Origin: Clostridia bacterium
GTDB taxonomy: Bacteria > Bacillota > Clostridia > Christensenellales > Borkfalkiaceae
Length of the DNA: 64,000 nucleotides
Assembly (NCBI GenBank): GCA_017407325.1
Contig: JAFQWV010000023.1
Coordinates: 1 to 64,000 of the forward strand
Reading direction: 5' to 3'
Under the pieces are notes generated by a model. The model searched no databases, was not told the origin of the DNA, and worked only from the letters and a program-made list of their open reading frames with translations. This document shows, piece after piece, positions 16,427-25,250 of the stretch (position 1 is the stretch's first letter; each line of letters opens with the position of its first letter). The position numbers and the translations under genes were made by a program.

Positions 16427-16458
16427 CGCGCGATAACTCGATTATCGCGCGTTTTTAG
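16427..16458. terminator. Terminator hairpin, same as at guaB
   Basis: CGCGCGATAA-CTCGA-TTATCGCGCG with T runs on both sides (TTTTT to the right; TTATTTTTATT on the minus strand). It serves the sugar operon that ends at 16479. Confidence 0.8.
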
Positions 16459-16478
16459 TTTCTTATTAATGAAATAAA

Positions 16479-17417
16479 TTATTCGTCAAAGTTTATGCGT
16501 TTTTCTTCAATAACTAAAGGTCTGTGCGTAACTTTGGTTTTTACGTTTAGGATATATTCGCCTATCACGCTTATTCCTATATAAGATACCGACGAAAAAA
16601 GTCCGATAGCAGATAAAATAATGCCTAAGTCAAAGCCACCATAGCCTAAAGCCTTTAAAACGATTGAAGTTATAAGCCCTACGCCCGATAAAATTGCGAT
16701 AAATATTCCGAAGAACATAAAAAATCTTACAGGTGACTTGGTGTAGGTCGTAAACGAAAGCATTGCCGCGTCGTAAAGACGGGAGAAATTGTTGCTTGTT
16801 TTTCCTGCACGACGCTTTGCTTGTTCGTACGGAATTTCTACCCTTTGATAGCCAAGCTCGGCAACTATACCACGAATAAACGGAGCCGGATCGTCAAGGT
16901 CTTTTAACACGTCTACGAACGACTTATCGTAAAGTCCAAAACCGGTAAAATGTTCGATTTGTTCGACTTCGCTCATTTTCTTTATAATTTTGTAATAAAT
17001 GGTTCTAAGTCCACGAATAAGACGGTTTTCTTTAGACGTTTTCTTTACGGCACACACGATTTTCGCGCCTTCTTCCCACTTTTTGACAAGCTCTGGGATA
17101 ATTTCCGGTGGATCCTGAAAGTCGCAACACATAGTGATCATACAGTCGCCGTTCGTCTGCTTATAGCCGTGAAAAGGCGAATTGAACTGACCAAAATTTC
17201 TCGCGTTAAAAATCGCTTTAATTTTCTTATTTTCAGAACAAAGTTTTTTCAAATTTTCGCGAGTTTTGTCTTGCGAACAGTTGTCGATAAAAATTAGTTC
17301 ATAATCGTATCTTTCTAATTTTTCAACTTCAGAAATTATCGCTTCAGAAAGGGGTATAACGTTTTCTTCTTCGTTATAGCACGGCACTAAAAAACTTATT
17401 TTCTTACGATTTTCCAT
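16479..17417 (-). CDS. GT2 glycosyltransferase with two C-terminal TM segments (DPM1/GtrB-like)
   Basis: The protein has 312 aa. The N-terminal GT-A domain shows ISFLVPCYNEEENVIPL, IFIDNCSQDKT and MCCDFQDPPEIIP (the DxD-type metal site). Two membrane helices follow at about 235-295, as in GtrB/ArnC-like transferases that load a sugar onto undecaprenyl phosphate. Its place at the end of the CDP-sugar operon suggests that it transfers the sugar made by the upstream genes to a lipid carrier or glycan (inference). Its start overlaps the end of the SDR gene by 14 nt. Confidence 0.85.
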   Translation of the reverse strand: MENRKKISFLVPCYNEEENVIPLSEAIISEVEKLERYDYELIFIDNCSQDKTRENLKKLCSENKKIKAIFNARNFGQFNSPFHGYKQTNGDCMITMCCDFQDPPEIIPELVKKWEEGAKIVCAVKKTSKENRLIRGLRTIYYKIIKKMSEVEQIEHFTGFGLYDKSFVDVLKDLDDPAPFIRGIVAELGYQRVEIPYEQAKRRAGKTSNNFSRLYDAAMLSFTTYTKSPVRFFMFFGIFIAILSGVGLITSIVLKALGYGGFDLGIILSAIGLFSSVSYIGISVIGEYILNVKTKVTHRPLVIEEKRINFDE

Positions 17418-18309
17418 TTGTTGCCCCCAAAGTTTTATTTATTCCCTCTTCAAAAGAATACTGTGGTACAAAGCCCGTATCTTCGGTTAACTCTGTAATA
17501 TCCGCACACAAAAACATAGGTTGATGCGGATAATAATCTTTTGCACCAAAACAGATTTCGGCATTTTTATTTACCTTATCGCGAACGACGGTAACAAATT
17601 CAGAAAGTTTTCTTGGTTTTCCACTACCTATCGGGTAACTTTTACCGTCAACGCCATTTTTTCCGATTAAGTATAGCGCGAGCGCGCAGTCGTCAGCGTA
17701 AACGTAGTCCCAGGTTTGTTCGCACTTAGTAAGCTCTGCCCTTTCGCCTTTTTTAAAGGTATCAATAAGATACGAAATTAAAGTGGTTGGCGCGTCGTTT
17801 TCACCGAAAACGCTTAAAATTCTTGCCCACGAGTGGCTTATGCCAAGCTGACTTGCTAAAAGCTTTGACATTTTTCCAGCGCACATTTTTGCCACGCCGT
17901 AACCACTTGACGGATTTAGCATAGAGTTAGGTGTAAGTGGTTTGTCAGTTATTCCGTACTCTGCCTGAGAGCCTGCGCCCACGAATTTTTTACAACCTAA
18001 TTTCTTAGCAAGGCGCACCGCATCAAGCGTATATTCGACGTTTTTAAGCTGAACGTCAACGTCGTCGCGACCACCTGCGCCCGTTTTATCCCACGCAAGA
18101 TGAAAGAAGATATCGGCAGAAAAGTCGGGCTTTAGCGCAATTAACTCGCTTAAATCGCAAAAAACGACTTTTGCTCCACTTGGAATATTGTCAACACGGT
18201 TAGAGTTTTTACGCGCGATAGCATAAACTTCGTCACCTTTATCGAGCGCTGTTTTTATAAGCGAAACGGCTATCATACCCGTAGCGCCATTTACTACGAT
18301 TTTTGCCAT
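17404..18309 (-). CDS. NAD(P)-dependent epimerase/reductase of the SDR family (possible YerF-like role)
   Basis: A 301-aa extended SDR. The N-terminal nucleotide site is VVNGATGMIAVSLIKTA. The catalytic-type Tyr is in SGYGVAKMC, with FVGAGSQAEYG at the active-site Ser position. It follows the TPP enzyme by 3 nt, and the SD overlaps that gap. In Yersinia yersiniose clusters, a reductase gene (yerF) follows the TPP enzyme (yerE) and reduces the two-carbon branch. Position alone suggests the same here; a 4-ketoreductase or epimerase is equally compatible with the sequence. Confidence 0.8.
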   Translation of the reverse strand: MAKIVVNGATGMIAVSLIKTALDKGDEVYAIARKNSNRVDNIPSGAKVVFCDLSELIALKPDFSADIFFHLAWDKTGAGGRDDVDVQLKNVEYTLDAVRLAKKLGCKKFVGAGSQAEYGITDKPLTPNSMLNPSSGYGVAKMCAGKMSKLLASQLGISHSWARILSVFGENDAPTTLISYLIDTFKKGERAELTKCEQTWDYVYADDCALALYLIGKNGVDGKSYPIGSGKPRKLSEFVTVVRDKVNKNAEICFGAKDYYPHQPMFLCADITELTEDTGFVPQYSFEEGINKTLGATNGKS

Positions 18310-18312
18310 AGT

Positions 18313-20127
18313 TTAGTCCTTTTTAGCAAACTCTATAATTTCTTTAAACTCGTCAGCATCAAGGAAAGGATACATATCTTCAATTTGTGGAGTAACGATA
18401 CTTCCGTCAGGTTGAATTTTTGAAGATAATTTAGGCTCGAAGAACTGAGTTTTATCAACGACAGCTTCTAAAATCGCGTTGCCGTCGCATGCTAAAAATT
18501 CTTTTATAGTTTCGTCTAAATTATCAATTGAGTCCACCTTGAAAAATGGAATTTTATAAGCGTAGGCAATTCTTTCAGCTTCTGGGAAAGAAATACCGTT
18601 TCCGTCAGATACGCCACAGAAATTTGCTTTAAAATTATTCGTTTGGGTTTGTCTGATTGAGTGATAACCGTCGTTATTTACCCAAACTATTTTTAAATTT
18701 GATTTGTTATATACTGCAGTTTGAAGTTCTTGCAAATTCATTTGAATAGAGCCGTCGCCTTCCATACAGATTACGCGTTTACCCTTAAGGCTAGCACTTG
18801 CACCGATAGCAGCAGGTAAGCCGTAGCCCATTGAAGCGCAACCTGAATTACCAAAAATTCTTTGTCCTTTTTTAACTTCAAGCGCTTGGAAATTTGATAC
18901 ACAACAACTGCCGTTAGTTACGACGACCATTTCGTTTTCGTCCCAAAAACTTGAAAAACGTTTGAAAAAGACGTACGGATTAAGTGGTTTATCCTTATCG
19001 TAAAATTCTTTTCTGACTGCAGGATATTTTTTATCTATATATCTTGCGCGTTCTACCCACGCGTCGTGATTACCAACCGTTCTATCTTTTACAAGTGGTA
19101 AAAATTCTTTTAAGTCTGCGTGAATTTTTAAACCTACCTGACGTTTATCGTTGTTAAGCGTAGGCTTATTAAGTTCAGCCTTATCAATATCGACGTAGGC
19201 TAAAAACGCATCACGCGCAAAAGAATCCCAATTGTAACTTATTTGTCTTACGTTCATTCTGCACCCAAGCGATAAAACCAAGTCTGCAGTTTGCACTACT
19301 AAATTCCCACCACGAGTACCCATCGAGCCGGGACGACCTGCATAGTAAGGGTTATCGTCAGTTGCAAGGTCGTGCGCGTTCCAAGCAGTAACAACGGGTA
19401 TTTTCCAATTATTTACTAGCTCGTGAAAAATATCAACAGAATCGGCACAGCGAATGCCTTCACCTGCTAAAATTACCGGGCGTTTTGCCTTCGTTACCCT
19501 GTCTATAAGCTCGTCAATTTGATTTTTATCAGGCTTTGGCGGAAGAAGATTAGCGTCTTCAGATTCGTCGTAATCAATAAGATTATCCGTATCAATCTCG
19601 GCATTTTGCACGTTTACGGGGATATCGAGCCATACAGGGCCACTGCGACCGTGCGTTGCAATATAAAGCGCCTTTTTCATATGGTATTTAATCGTGTTAG
19701 GATCTGTTACCATAACGGCGTATTTAGTCATAGTTTTAACACAGTCAACGATATTAAATTCTTGATCGCCAAGCTGTCTAAGACCAAGCTCTGGACAGCT
19801 TGCAATAGTCGTTACGAATTTAACTTGACCGGAAATTACGAACATCGGAATAGAATCGAGCCACGCGCCAACTACACCCGTAAGCGCGTTAGTGCCCCCC
19901 GGTCCTGTCGTTACGCAAAGCGAACATACTTTTCCACTTGCACGCGCATAGCCTTCAGCAGCGATTGCGCTTGCTTGCTCGTGGTGGTTATATATGCAAT
20001 TAAGCCCTTCTTTATGCCCGAAAGCGTCGTTTAGAAACATAGCACCGCCACCGGTAACGCTAAACTGTTGGGTAATGCCGTTTTCCACCAAAAAGTCAGC
20101 CATATAATCGGCTAATCTCATTTTCAT
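18313..20127 (-). CDS. TPP-dependent enzyme of the acetolactate-synthase family (YerE-like candidate)
   Basis: The protein has 604 aa and three ALS-type domains. The PYR domain carries the catalytic Glu in YNHHEQASAIAAEGYARA. The TPP-binding motif is GDGSIQMNLQELQTAVYN, and GPGGTNALTGVVGAWLDS is typical of the ALS fold. Branched amino-acid genes are absent, and the gene sits directly behind ddhC. In Yersinia, the TPP flavoenzyme YerE attaches an acetyl branch to C4 of CDP-3,6-dideoxy-4-hexulose made by DdhABC. The same order here supports a sugar-branching role over acetolactate synthesis (inference). Confidence 0.8.
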   Translation of the reverse strand: MKMRLADYMADFLVENGITQQFSVTGGGAMFLNDAFGHKEGLNCIYNHHEQASAIAAEGYARASGKVCSLCVTTGPGGTNALTGVVGAWLDSIPMFVISGQVKFVTTIASCPELGLRQLGDQEFNIVDCVKTMTKYAVMVTDPNTIKYHMKKALYIATHGRSGPVWLDIPVNVQNAEIDTDNLIDYDESEDANLLPPKPDKNQIDELIDRVTKAKRPVILAGEGIRCADSVDIFHELVNNWKIPVVTAWNAHDLATDDNPYYAGRPGSMGTRGGNLVVQTADLVLSLGCRMNVRQISYNWDSFARDAFLAYVDIDKAELNKPTLNNDKRQVGLKIHADLKEFLPLVKDRTVGNHDAWVERARYIDKKYPAVRKEFYDKDKPLNPYVFFKRFSSFWDENEMVVVTNGSCCVSNFQALEVKKGQRIFGNSGCASMGYGLPAAIGASASLKGKRVICMEGDGSIQMNLQELQTAVYNKSNLKIVWVNNDGYHSIRQTQTNNFKANFCGVSDGNGISFPEAERIAYAYKIPFFKVDSIDNLDETIKEFLACDGNAILEAVVDKTQFFEPKLSSKIQPDGSIVTPQIEDMYPFLDADEFKEIIEFAKKD

Positions 20128-20144
20128 AAAATCACCTAAAAGAT

Positions 20145-21470
20145 TTAATTTTGCTCAAGAGCCTTTAAAATAACTTCTGCAATGCGCTCGACCATTTTAT
20201 CGGTAATTCCCGGGAATACACCTACCCAGAAGGTGTCGCGCATAATGCGATCGGTATTAGAAAGTTCGCCTATAACGCGATAACCCGTTTTATTTTTACG
20301 CATTTCGTCAAAGCAAGGGTGCTTGATAAGGTTTCCTGCAAATAGTCTGCGTGTTTGAACACCGTTAGCTTCGATATAGTCAACCACCTTAGTTGAGTCA
20401 ACGCCTTCTTTACAAGTGATAAGGAATCCAAACCAGCTTGGATTAGAATTTTCGCAAGGTGTTGGCAAAATAATTTTATCTGAAACGGATAAAAGCTCGT
20501 GTAGTTTCTTCCAATTATGACGGCGACGCTCTGCAAAGAAGTCGATTTTTTGCATTTGCGCGCATCCGATTGCCGCTTGCATATCAGTAGCTTTAAGGTT
20601 GTAACCAAAATGCGAATATACGTATTTATGGTCGTAACCGAATGGAAGCTCACCGTATTGACGGTCGAAACGGTGTTTACAGAAATTGTCTTGACCACTT
20701 GGACAAACACAGTCACGTCCCCAATCGCGGAAAGACTTGATAATTTTAGCAAGTAACGGATTAGAAGTGTAAACTGCGCCACCTTCGCCCATAGTGATAT
20801 GGTGTGGCGGGTAGAAACTGCTTGTTCCGATATCGCCGATAGTACCCGTGTATTTTTCTACGCCGTCAATGGTATATTTAGAACCGAGCGCGTCACAGTT
20901 ATCTTCGATAAGCCATAAGTTATTTTTGTCGCAAAATTCCTTTACTGCTTTAAGGTCGAACGGATTGCCTAAAGTATGAGCAATCATAACTGCTTTAGTC
21001 TTTTCTGAAAGTGCACTTTCAAGTTGAGTTACGTCAATATTGTATTGTGGAATAGTGATGTCAACGAATACAGGAATTGCACCATAGTTAATAATTGGAG
21101 TAACGGTTGTTGGGAAACCTGCGCTAACGGTGATAACTTCGTCACCCGGCTTTACTTGTCTTTCCTTTAAAAGTGGGGAAGTAAGTGCCATAAACGCAAG
21201 AAGGTTAGCACTTGAACCACTGTTTACAAGTGCAACCGACTTAACACCTAAAAAGTCGGCAAATTCTTGTTCGAATTTATCCGTCCACTTGCCTGAAGTT
21301 AACCAAAATTCTAAAGCGCTATCAACTAAGTTGACCATTTCTTCTTCGCCGTAAAATCTTCCGGCGTAAGAAATTCTGTCGCCGTCTTTGTATTCTGGAC
21401 GGGCGTGATAATTTTTGCAATATTCTTTAACAAGACTTAAAATCTGTTCTCTATCTGTATTTTGACTCAT
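20145..21470 (-). CDS. ddhC: CDP-4-keto-6-deoxyglucose-3-dehydrase (E1, RfbH/DdhC type)
   Basis: A 441-aa member of the DegT/AscC fold that removes the C3 hydroxyl in 3,6-dideoxyhexose synthesis. The family normally has a PLP-binding Lys. Here the position reads SFYPPHHITMGEGGAV, with His instead, the hallmark of the E1 dehydrase. The cysteines in GRDCVCPSGQDNFCKHRF match the extra Cys cluster that holds the 2Fe-2S centre in this enzyme. A partner reductase (E3/DdhD) is not in the window. It overlaps the ddhB stop by 4 nt. Confidence 0.92.
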   Translation of the reverse strand: MSQNTDREQILSLVKEYCKNYHARPEYKDGDRISYAGRFYGEEEMVNLVDSALEFWLTSGKWTDKFEQEFADFLGVKSVALVNSGSSANLLAFMALTSPLLKERQVKPGDEVITVSAGFPTTVTPIINYGAIPVFVDITIPQYNIDVTQLESALSEKTKAVMIAHTLGNPFDLKAVKEFCDKNNLWLIEDNCDALGSKYTIDGVEKYTGTIGDIGTSSFYPPHHITMGEGGAVYTSNPLLAKIIKSFRDWGRDCVCPSGQDNFCKHRFDRQYGELPFGYDHKYVYSHFGYNLKATDMQAAIGCAQMQKIDFFAERRRHNWKKLHELLSVSDKIILPTPCENSNPSWFGFLITCKEGVDSTKVVDYIEANGVQTRRLFAGNLIKHPCFDEMRKNKTGYRVIGELSNTDRIMRDTFWVGVFPGITDKMVERIAEVILKALEQN

Positions 21471-22528
21471 TTTTGCACCTTCTTTGTAAAAATATTTTTA
21501 TACTCATCAATTTGTTTTCTCATTATAGGTCTAACGTCGTCGCCACTAGCGTAAGCCTTCGACCACTCTACGACTTTTTCAACTGCGATATCTGCGCTCC
21601 AGCACGGCGCCCAACCAAACGTGTTTTTAATTTTCGTGCAGTCAAGCTTTAAAAAGTTAGCTTCGTGTGGTCCACCGTCAGGACGGTTAGCGCGCTTAAG
21701 TCCACCCCACTTATCACTAAACACGTCAACTAGCTGACCTGTAGTGTAGCAATCACTAATTTCAGGTCCAACGTTATAATATCCTGCGTATTTCGCGTCG
21801 TTATACTGCTTTTCACAAATTAAAAGATAAGCAAAAAGCGGTTCTAAAACGTGTTGATAAGGTCTGATTGAGTTAGGGTTACGTATTTCAAGTTCTTTAC
21901 CTGATAGCGCAGCACGAACGCAGTCTGGAATAATACGGTCGTTAGCAAAATCGCCACCACCTATGACGTTACCTGCACGAGCAGTAGAAATTCTTACGCT
22001 ATCTTCAGAAAAGAACGAACTTTTATAAGAGTGAGTTACAAGCTCTGAACAGGACTTTGAGTTAGAATACGGATCGTAACCGTCAAGTGGCATGTCTTCG
22101 GTAAAAGCAATACCCTTTTCACAGTTCTCGTAAACTTTGTCAGTCGTTACGTTCAAAAACGACTTAACCGAGCCAGATAGACGAACGCATTCTAATATAT
22201 TAACCGTGCCAAGCACGTTTATTTCATACGTTTCTTTAGGAATTTTATACGAATCGCGAACGATAGGTTGAGCAGCTAGATGCAATACTATTTCAGGCTT
22301 TGCATCGTCAAACGCTTTCTTCAAGCTGTCGTAGTCGCGAACGTCACCAATAATTGAAGTCATGCCTTCTTCAATCTTAGCAAGTTCAAATAAGGAAGGA
22401 TTAGTCGGTGGATTAAGCGAATAACCCGTAACGATAGCCCCTTCATTTTTAAGTATCATCGCAAGCCACGAACCCTTAAACCCGGTGTGACCTGTAATAA
22501 AAACGCGTTTACCTTTGTAAAATGACAT
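21467..22528 (-). CDS. ddhB: CDP-glucose 4,6-dehydratase
   Basis: A 353-aa SDR that turns CDP-glucose into CDP-4-keto-6-deoxyglucose (RfbG/DdhB). The NAD site is RVFITGHTGFKGSWLA. VTTDKVYEN and YDPYSNSKSCSEL carry the Thr/Asp and Tyr-x3-Lys catalytic residues, and ARAGNVIGGGDFANDRIIPD is typical of the CDP-glucose group. AAAGGGTGAA lies upstream of the ATG. It overlaps ddhC. A repeat-filled gap of 387 nt (arrays C and D with the core module) separates it from ddhA, and no promoter is evident there. Confidence 0.94.
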   Translation of the reverse strand: MSFYKGKRVFITGHTGFKGSWLAMILKNEGAIVTGYSLNPPTNPSLFELAKIEEGMTSIIGDVRDYDSLKKAFDDAKPEIVLHLAAQPIVRDSYKIPKETYEINVLGTVNILECVRLSGSVKSFLNVTTDKVYENCEKGIAFTEDMPLDGYDPYSNSKSCSELVTHSYKSSFFSEDSVRISTARAGNVIGGGDFANDRIIPDCVRAALSGKELEIRNPNSIRPYQHVLEPLFAYLLICEKQYNDAKYAGYYNVGPEISDCYTTGQLVDVFSDKWGGLKRANRPDGGPHEANFLKLDCTKIKNTFGWAPCWSADIAVEKVVEWSKAYASGDDVRPIMRKQIDEYKNIFTKKVQK

Positions 22529-22544
22529 AAATTCACCCTTTTAT

Positions 22545-22708
22545 GCACCTTGTGGTGCGTGATATGTAGCCTTATGGCTACTCGATATGCGCAAACTTAG
22601 TTTGCGCTCGATATGCAACCTAACGGTTGCCCGATATGTTGCCTACGGCAACTCGATAGCAAGTTTTCAAATTGCGTAAAGGTCGAGCGTTTTTTCAAAA
22701 CGCCGTCA
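22545..22708. repeat. Palindrome array C, spacer CTCGATATG
   Basis: GCACCTTGTGGTGC, TAGCCTTATGGCTA, CGCAAACTTAGTTTGCG, CAACCTAACGGTTG and TTGCCTACGGCAA, then the end module GCAAGTTTTCAAATTGC-GTAAAGGTCG and an AGCG..CGCCG hairpin. The first units match array B in order, with changes in the loops. Confidence 0.87.
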
Positions 22709-22710
22709 AA

Positions 22711-22782
22711 AATATATAATAATTTCAGTCCACAATTAAAATTATACGTTATGCTGGCAATTTTTTTATAGAAAAAATCTGC
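22711..22782. repeat. Conserved core module joining arrays C and D
   Basis: TATATAATAATTTCAGTCC, ACAATTAAAATTATACGTT and the hairpin GGCAATTTTTTTATAGAAAA with ATCTGC. Similar modules are at 29889-29957 and, reversed, 44243-44313. Confidence 0.8.
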
Positions 22783-22792
22783 ACGACCACAA

Positions 22793-22904
22793 TGCAAGTT
22801 TGTAAACTTGCGCATCATGCAATCCGTACGCAAAAAGTAGGATTGCACTTCATGCTAACTGACAAGTTAGCACATCATGCAAGCATTGCTTGCACATCAT
22901 TTGC
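22793..22904. repeat. Palindrome array D, spacer CACATCATG
   Basis: TGCAAGTTTGTAAACTTGCG, a CAATCC..GGATTG stem, CTAACTGACAAGTTAG and CAAGCATTGCTTG are separated by CA(C/T)(A/T)TCATG. The array ends 12 nt from the ddhA stop. Confidence 0.83.
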
Positions 22905-22915
22905 GACTTGTTGCA

Positions 22916-23710
22916 TTAAACCTTTCTGTATTTTTTCTCCCACACAGTCCACGGCGCTTTACCAGTTTGGATAAGCGATTCTAAATATTCTTTATCGCGC
23001 ATGGTGTCCATACATTGCCAGAAACCGTCGAAACGGTAAGCCATAAGCTCGCCTTCGCGACAAACTCTCTCGAGTGGTTCTTTTTCAAAAACGGTATAAT
23101 CGTCGTCGATATAATCGAGAATTTTTTGGTTTAATACCATATAACCACCGTTGATCCAACCACCGTCTTCTTTACGTTTTTCAGTAAAGCGAGTAACCGA
23201 TTCGTCTGGATTTATATCGATAGTACCAAATCTTCCACCCGGTTGAACGGTGGTAAGCGTCGCAAGTTTACCGTGTTTTTTATGGAACTTTACAAGCTCT
23301 TTAATGTTTACAGAACAAACGCCGTCACCGTAAGTCATAAGGAAATCGTCGTCGTCAAGGTAAGGTGCGATACGTTTTAATCTGCCACCCGTCATTGTTC
23401 CGAGACCTGTATCGACGATAGTAACCTTCCACGGCTCTGACGTGTTGAATAAAATTTCAGGATCGCGACCTTTGGTAAAATCGAACGTAACGTCAGAACG
23501 GTGAAGATAATAATCTGCAAAAAATTGTTTGATTACGTGTTGCTTGTAACCTGCACAAATAATAAATTCGTTAAAACCGTAATAAGAATATTCCTTCATT
23601 ATGTGCCATAAAATCGGGTGTTCACCGATTTCAATCATTGGCTTTGGTTTAAATTGGCTCTCTTCGCTGATACGCGTACCATAGCCACCAGCAAGAATAA
23701 CTACTTTCAT
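22916..23710 (-). CDS. ddhA: Glucose-1-phosphate cytidylyltransferase
   Basis: This 264-aa enzyme (RfbF/DdhA) makes CDP-glucose from glucose 1-phosphate and CTP, the first step of the 3,6-dideoxyhexose pathway. The N-terminal nucleotide loop is VVILAGGYGTRISEES, followed by KPKPMIEIGEHPILWHIMK. FLMTYGDGVCSVN holds the metal-binding Asp, and GGWINGGYMVLN and EKEPLERVCREGELMAYRFD (one segment at a time) are typical of RfbF. It starts at the last base of the GT87 gene. Confidence 0.95.
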   Translation of the reverse strand: MKVVILAGGYGTRISEESQFKPKPMIEIGEHPILWHIMKEYSYYGFNEFIICAGYKQHVIKQFFADYYLHRSDVTFDFTKGRDPEILFNTSEPWKVTIVDTGLGTMTGGRLKRIAPYLDDDDFLMTYGDGVCSVNIKELVKFHKKHGKLATLTTVQPGGRFGTIDINPDESVTRFTEKRKEDGGWINGGYMVLNQKILDYIDDDYTVFEKEPLERVCREGELMAYRFDGFWQCMDTMRDKEYLESLIQTGKAPWTVWEKKYRKV

Positions 23711-25008
23711 TAGTTTTCCTCCATATTTTTTTCGTTAGGAAAGACTTGAAGTTTTTCGGCTGAAAAAACTCTTACAAATTCCCAGACTAGTATTACAGCC
23801 ATCATTATGCACTGCGGTATGTACCACATTGAAGCAGAAAGCGGCAAAAACGACATCGTTATAAAAAAGATTGTATAATAAATTTTTCTCGGTTTTGAAA
23901 ACTTATTCCACTCATTTTCAAAATGTAAGAGTGAAACGAGCATAAACGCGCAAACGTAATAGTAAGAAACGGGTGGAATAATCAAAACACCTATTGCAGT
24001 TACTAAGCTTGTCACAAACTCGTTTTTCGATTTTAGCGTGGTTATTACGCATAACGCAAACGCTATGATTGTGAAAAGTATTGAGACAACGCTAGTTACG
24101 TTAGCAGGAACTTTTATCAAATTCAAAATCCAACTGACAAGGCTTGAAATGGAAATGTTCATTCCGTCGCCTACACGGTTTTCACCACCGACGAACGAGA
24201 ACATATTTTTGACAAACTCAAGCGCAGTTGATATAGAATCAGGATACATCAAAAACGGTAAAAACATCAAAAGAAGCGAATATACGGCGACTTTTATAAC
24301 GTCAATAAAGCGTTTTTCTTTTAAAAGCAATACCCCGAAAAGCAGTGGATACAATTTTAATACGCCACCTATTGCTAGGCTTACAAGAGCAATTTCTCTT
24401 AGGTGTTTTTTCTCGCTTTTATAAAGCCAAACGAATAAAAGAATAAATATCAAGCTCAAAAAAAGATTCGTTCCACGGAAAAGCCCGAACATTATAAACC
24501 CAGAAAAAATTAAGCCTAAATAAAAATAAAGAAACTCGCCTTTTGCCCAAGTGCGCATGCGCTTTATAATAAGACCACATACGGTTAGACAGACTGTAAA
24601 GAATAAGATAATCGCAATCCAGAATTGCCACGTTGACAAAATTCCTACGTTATAGTCTAAAAGCTGTTCGTAATTATACATTCCGTTTTCGTCAATGGAA
24701 ATGTTATCGAGCACGTAAAACTCTGGCGCATTCTTGCAAACGAGCGCAAACGGCAACATCAATACGAAATTGAGTGGTGGATACATCGTTGGAAAGTTGG
24801 ATACGTAAGGATTTTCGTTTAGAGTAAAATACATTACTTGTCCAAAATCGCTTAAGGCGTAGTGCGAAAAATACTTCATTGCACCAGCTATCGAGCCATG
24901 TAAACAAATTAGAACGACTGCGCCTATTGCCACAACCAACAAAAATACCGTAAGGGATATTACGAAAAATGGCAGATATTTATTTGTATTATATAGCCTT
25001 CTAATCAA
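23710..25008 (-). CDS. Polytopic membrane glycosyltransferase, GT87/DUF2029-like
   Basis: A 432-aa protein with about ten membrane segments. The first external loop carries the Asp in HYALSDFGQVMYFTLNENPY and MYPPLNFVLMLPFAL, features typical of GT-C enzymes of the GT87/DUF2029 group that use polyprenyl-linked sugars outside the membrane. It is the first gene of the sugar operon, so it probably acts on the final glycan. The start is a TTG at 25008, with AAGGGA eight bases upstream; no ATG fits better. The acceptor is unknown. Confidence 0.75.
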   Translation of the reverse strand: MIRRLYNTNKYLPFFVISLTVFLLVVAIGAVVLICLHGSIAGAMKYFSHYALSDFGQVMYFTLNENPYVSNFPTMYPPLNFVLMLPFALVCKNAPEFYVLDNISIDENGMYNYEQLLDYNVGILSTWQFWIAIILFFTVCLTVCGLIIKRMRTWAKGEFLYFYLGLIFSGFIMFGLFRGTNLFLSLIFILLFVWLYKSEKKHLREIALVSLAIGGVLKLYPLLFGVLLLKEKRFIDVIKVAVYSLLLMFLPFLMYPDSISTALEFVKNMFSFVGGENRVGDGMNISISSLVSWILNLIKVPANVTSVVSILFTIIAFALCVITTLKSKNEFVTSLVTAIGVLIIPPVSYYYVCAFMLVSLLHFENEWNKFSKPRKIYYTIFFITMSFLPLSASMWYIPQCIMMAVILVWEFVRVFSAEKLQVFPNEKNMEEN

Positions 25009-25087
25009 CGTTTTCCCTTCCCAAAAATATTTTGCTTAAATTAGTCTTTATTATTTATTATTATAAATATAAATACAAATTTTCACA

Positions 25088-25116
25088 ATTATATCACAAT
25101 TGGCAATCATTGTCAA
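25088..25116 (-). promoter_or_regulatory. Consensus promoter of the sugar operon
   Basis: On the minus strand, TTGACA (25111-25116), a 17-nt spacer and extended TGA-TATAAT (25088-25093). It is followed by a leader of about 72 nt that is very AT-rich. Confidence 0.85.
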
Positions 25117-25215
25117 TAATAAAAGTAAATTATTAGATTTTTATCGGTTTTACTAGACTTTTTTTATAGTTTACGCAAACTTCGCTTTAATTTTGCCTTT
25201 TAAAGTCATAAAAGA

Positions 25216-25244
25216 TTGAAAAAACGCGATTTATGTGTTATACT
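25216..25244 (+). promoter_or_regulatory. Promoter of the fumarase operon, predicted leaderless
   Basis: TTGAAA (25216-25221), a 17-nt spacer and TATACT (25239-25244). The start point expected seven bases after the -10 is 25251, exactly the A of the ATG. There is no SD. Confidence 0.65.
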
Positions 25245-25250
25245 GTCGTT

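Noticed and set aside
25233..25250. Upstream ATG of fumA
   Set aside because: It overlaps the -10 box of the only good promoter and adds six residues not expected for the family.
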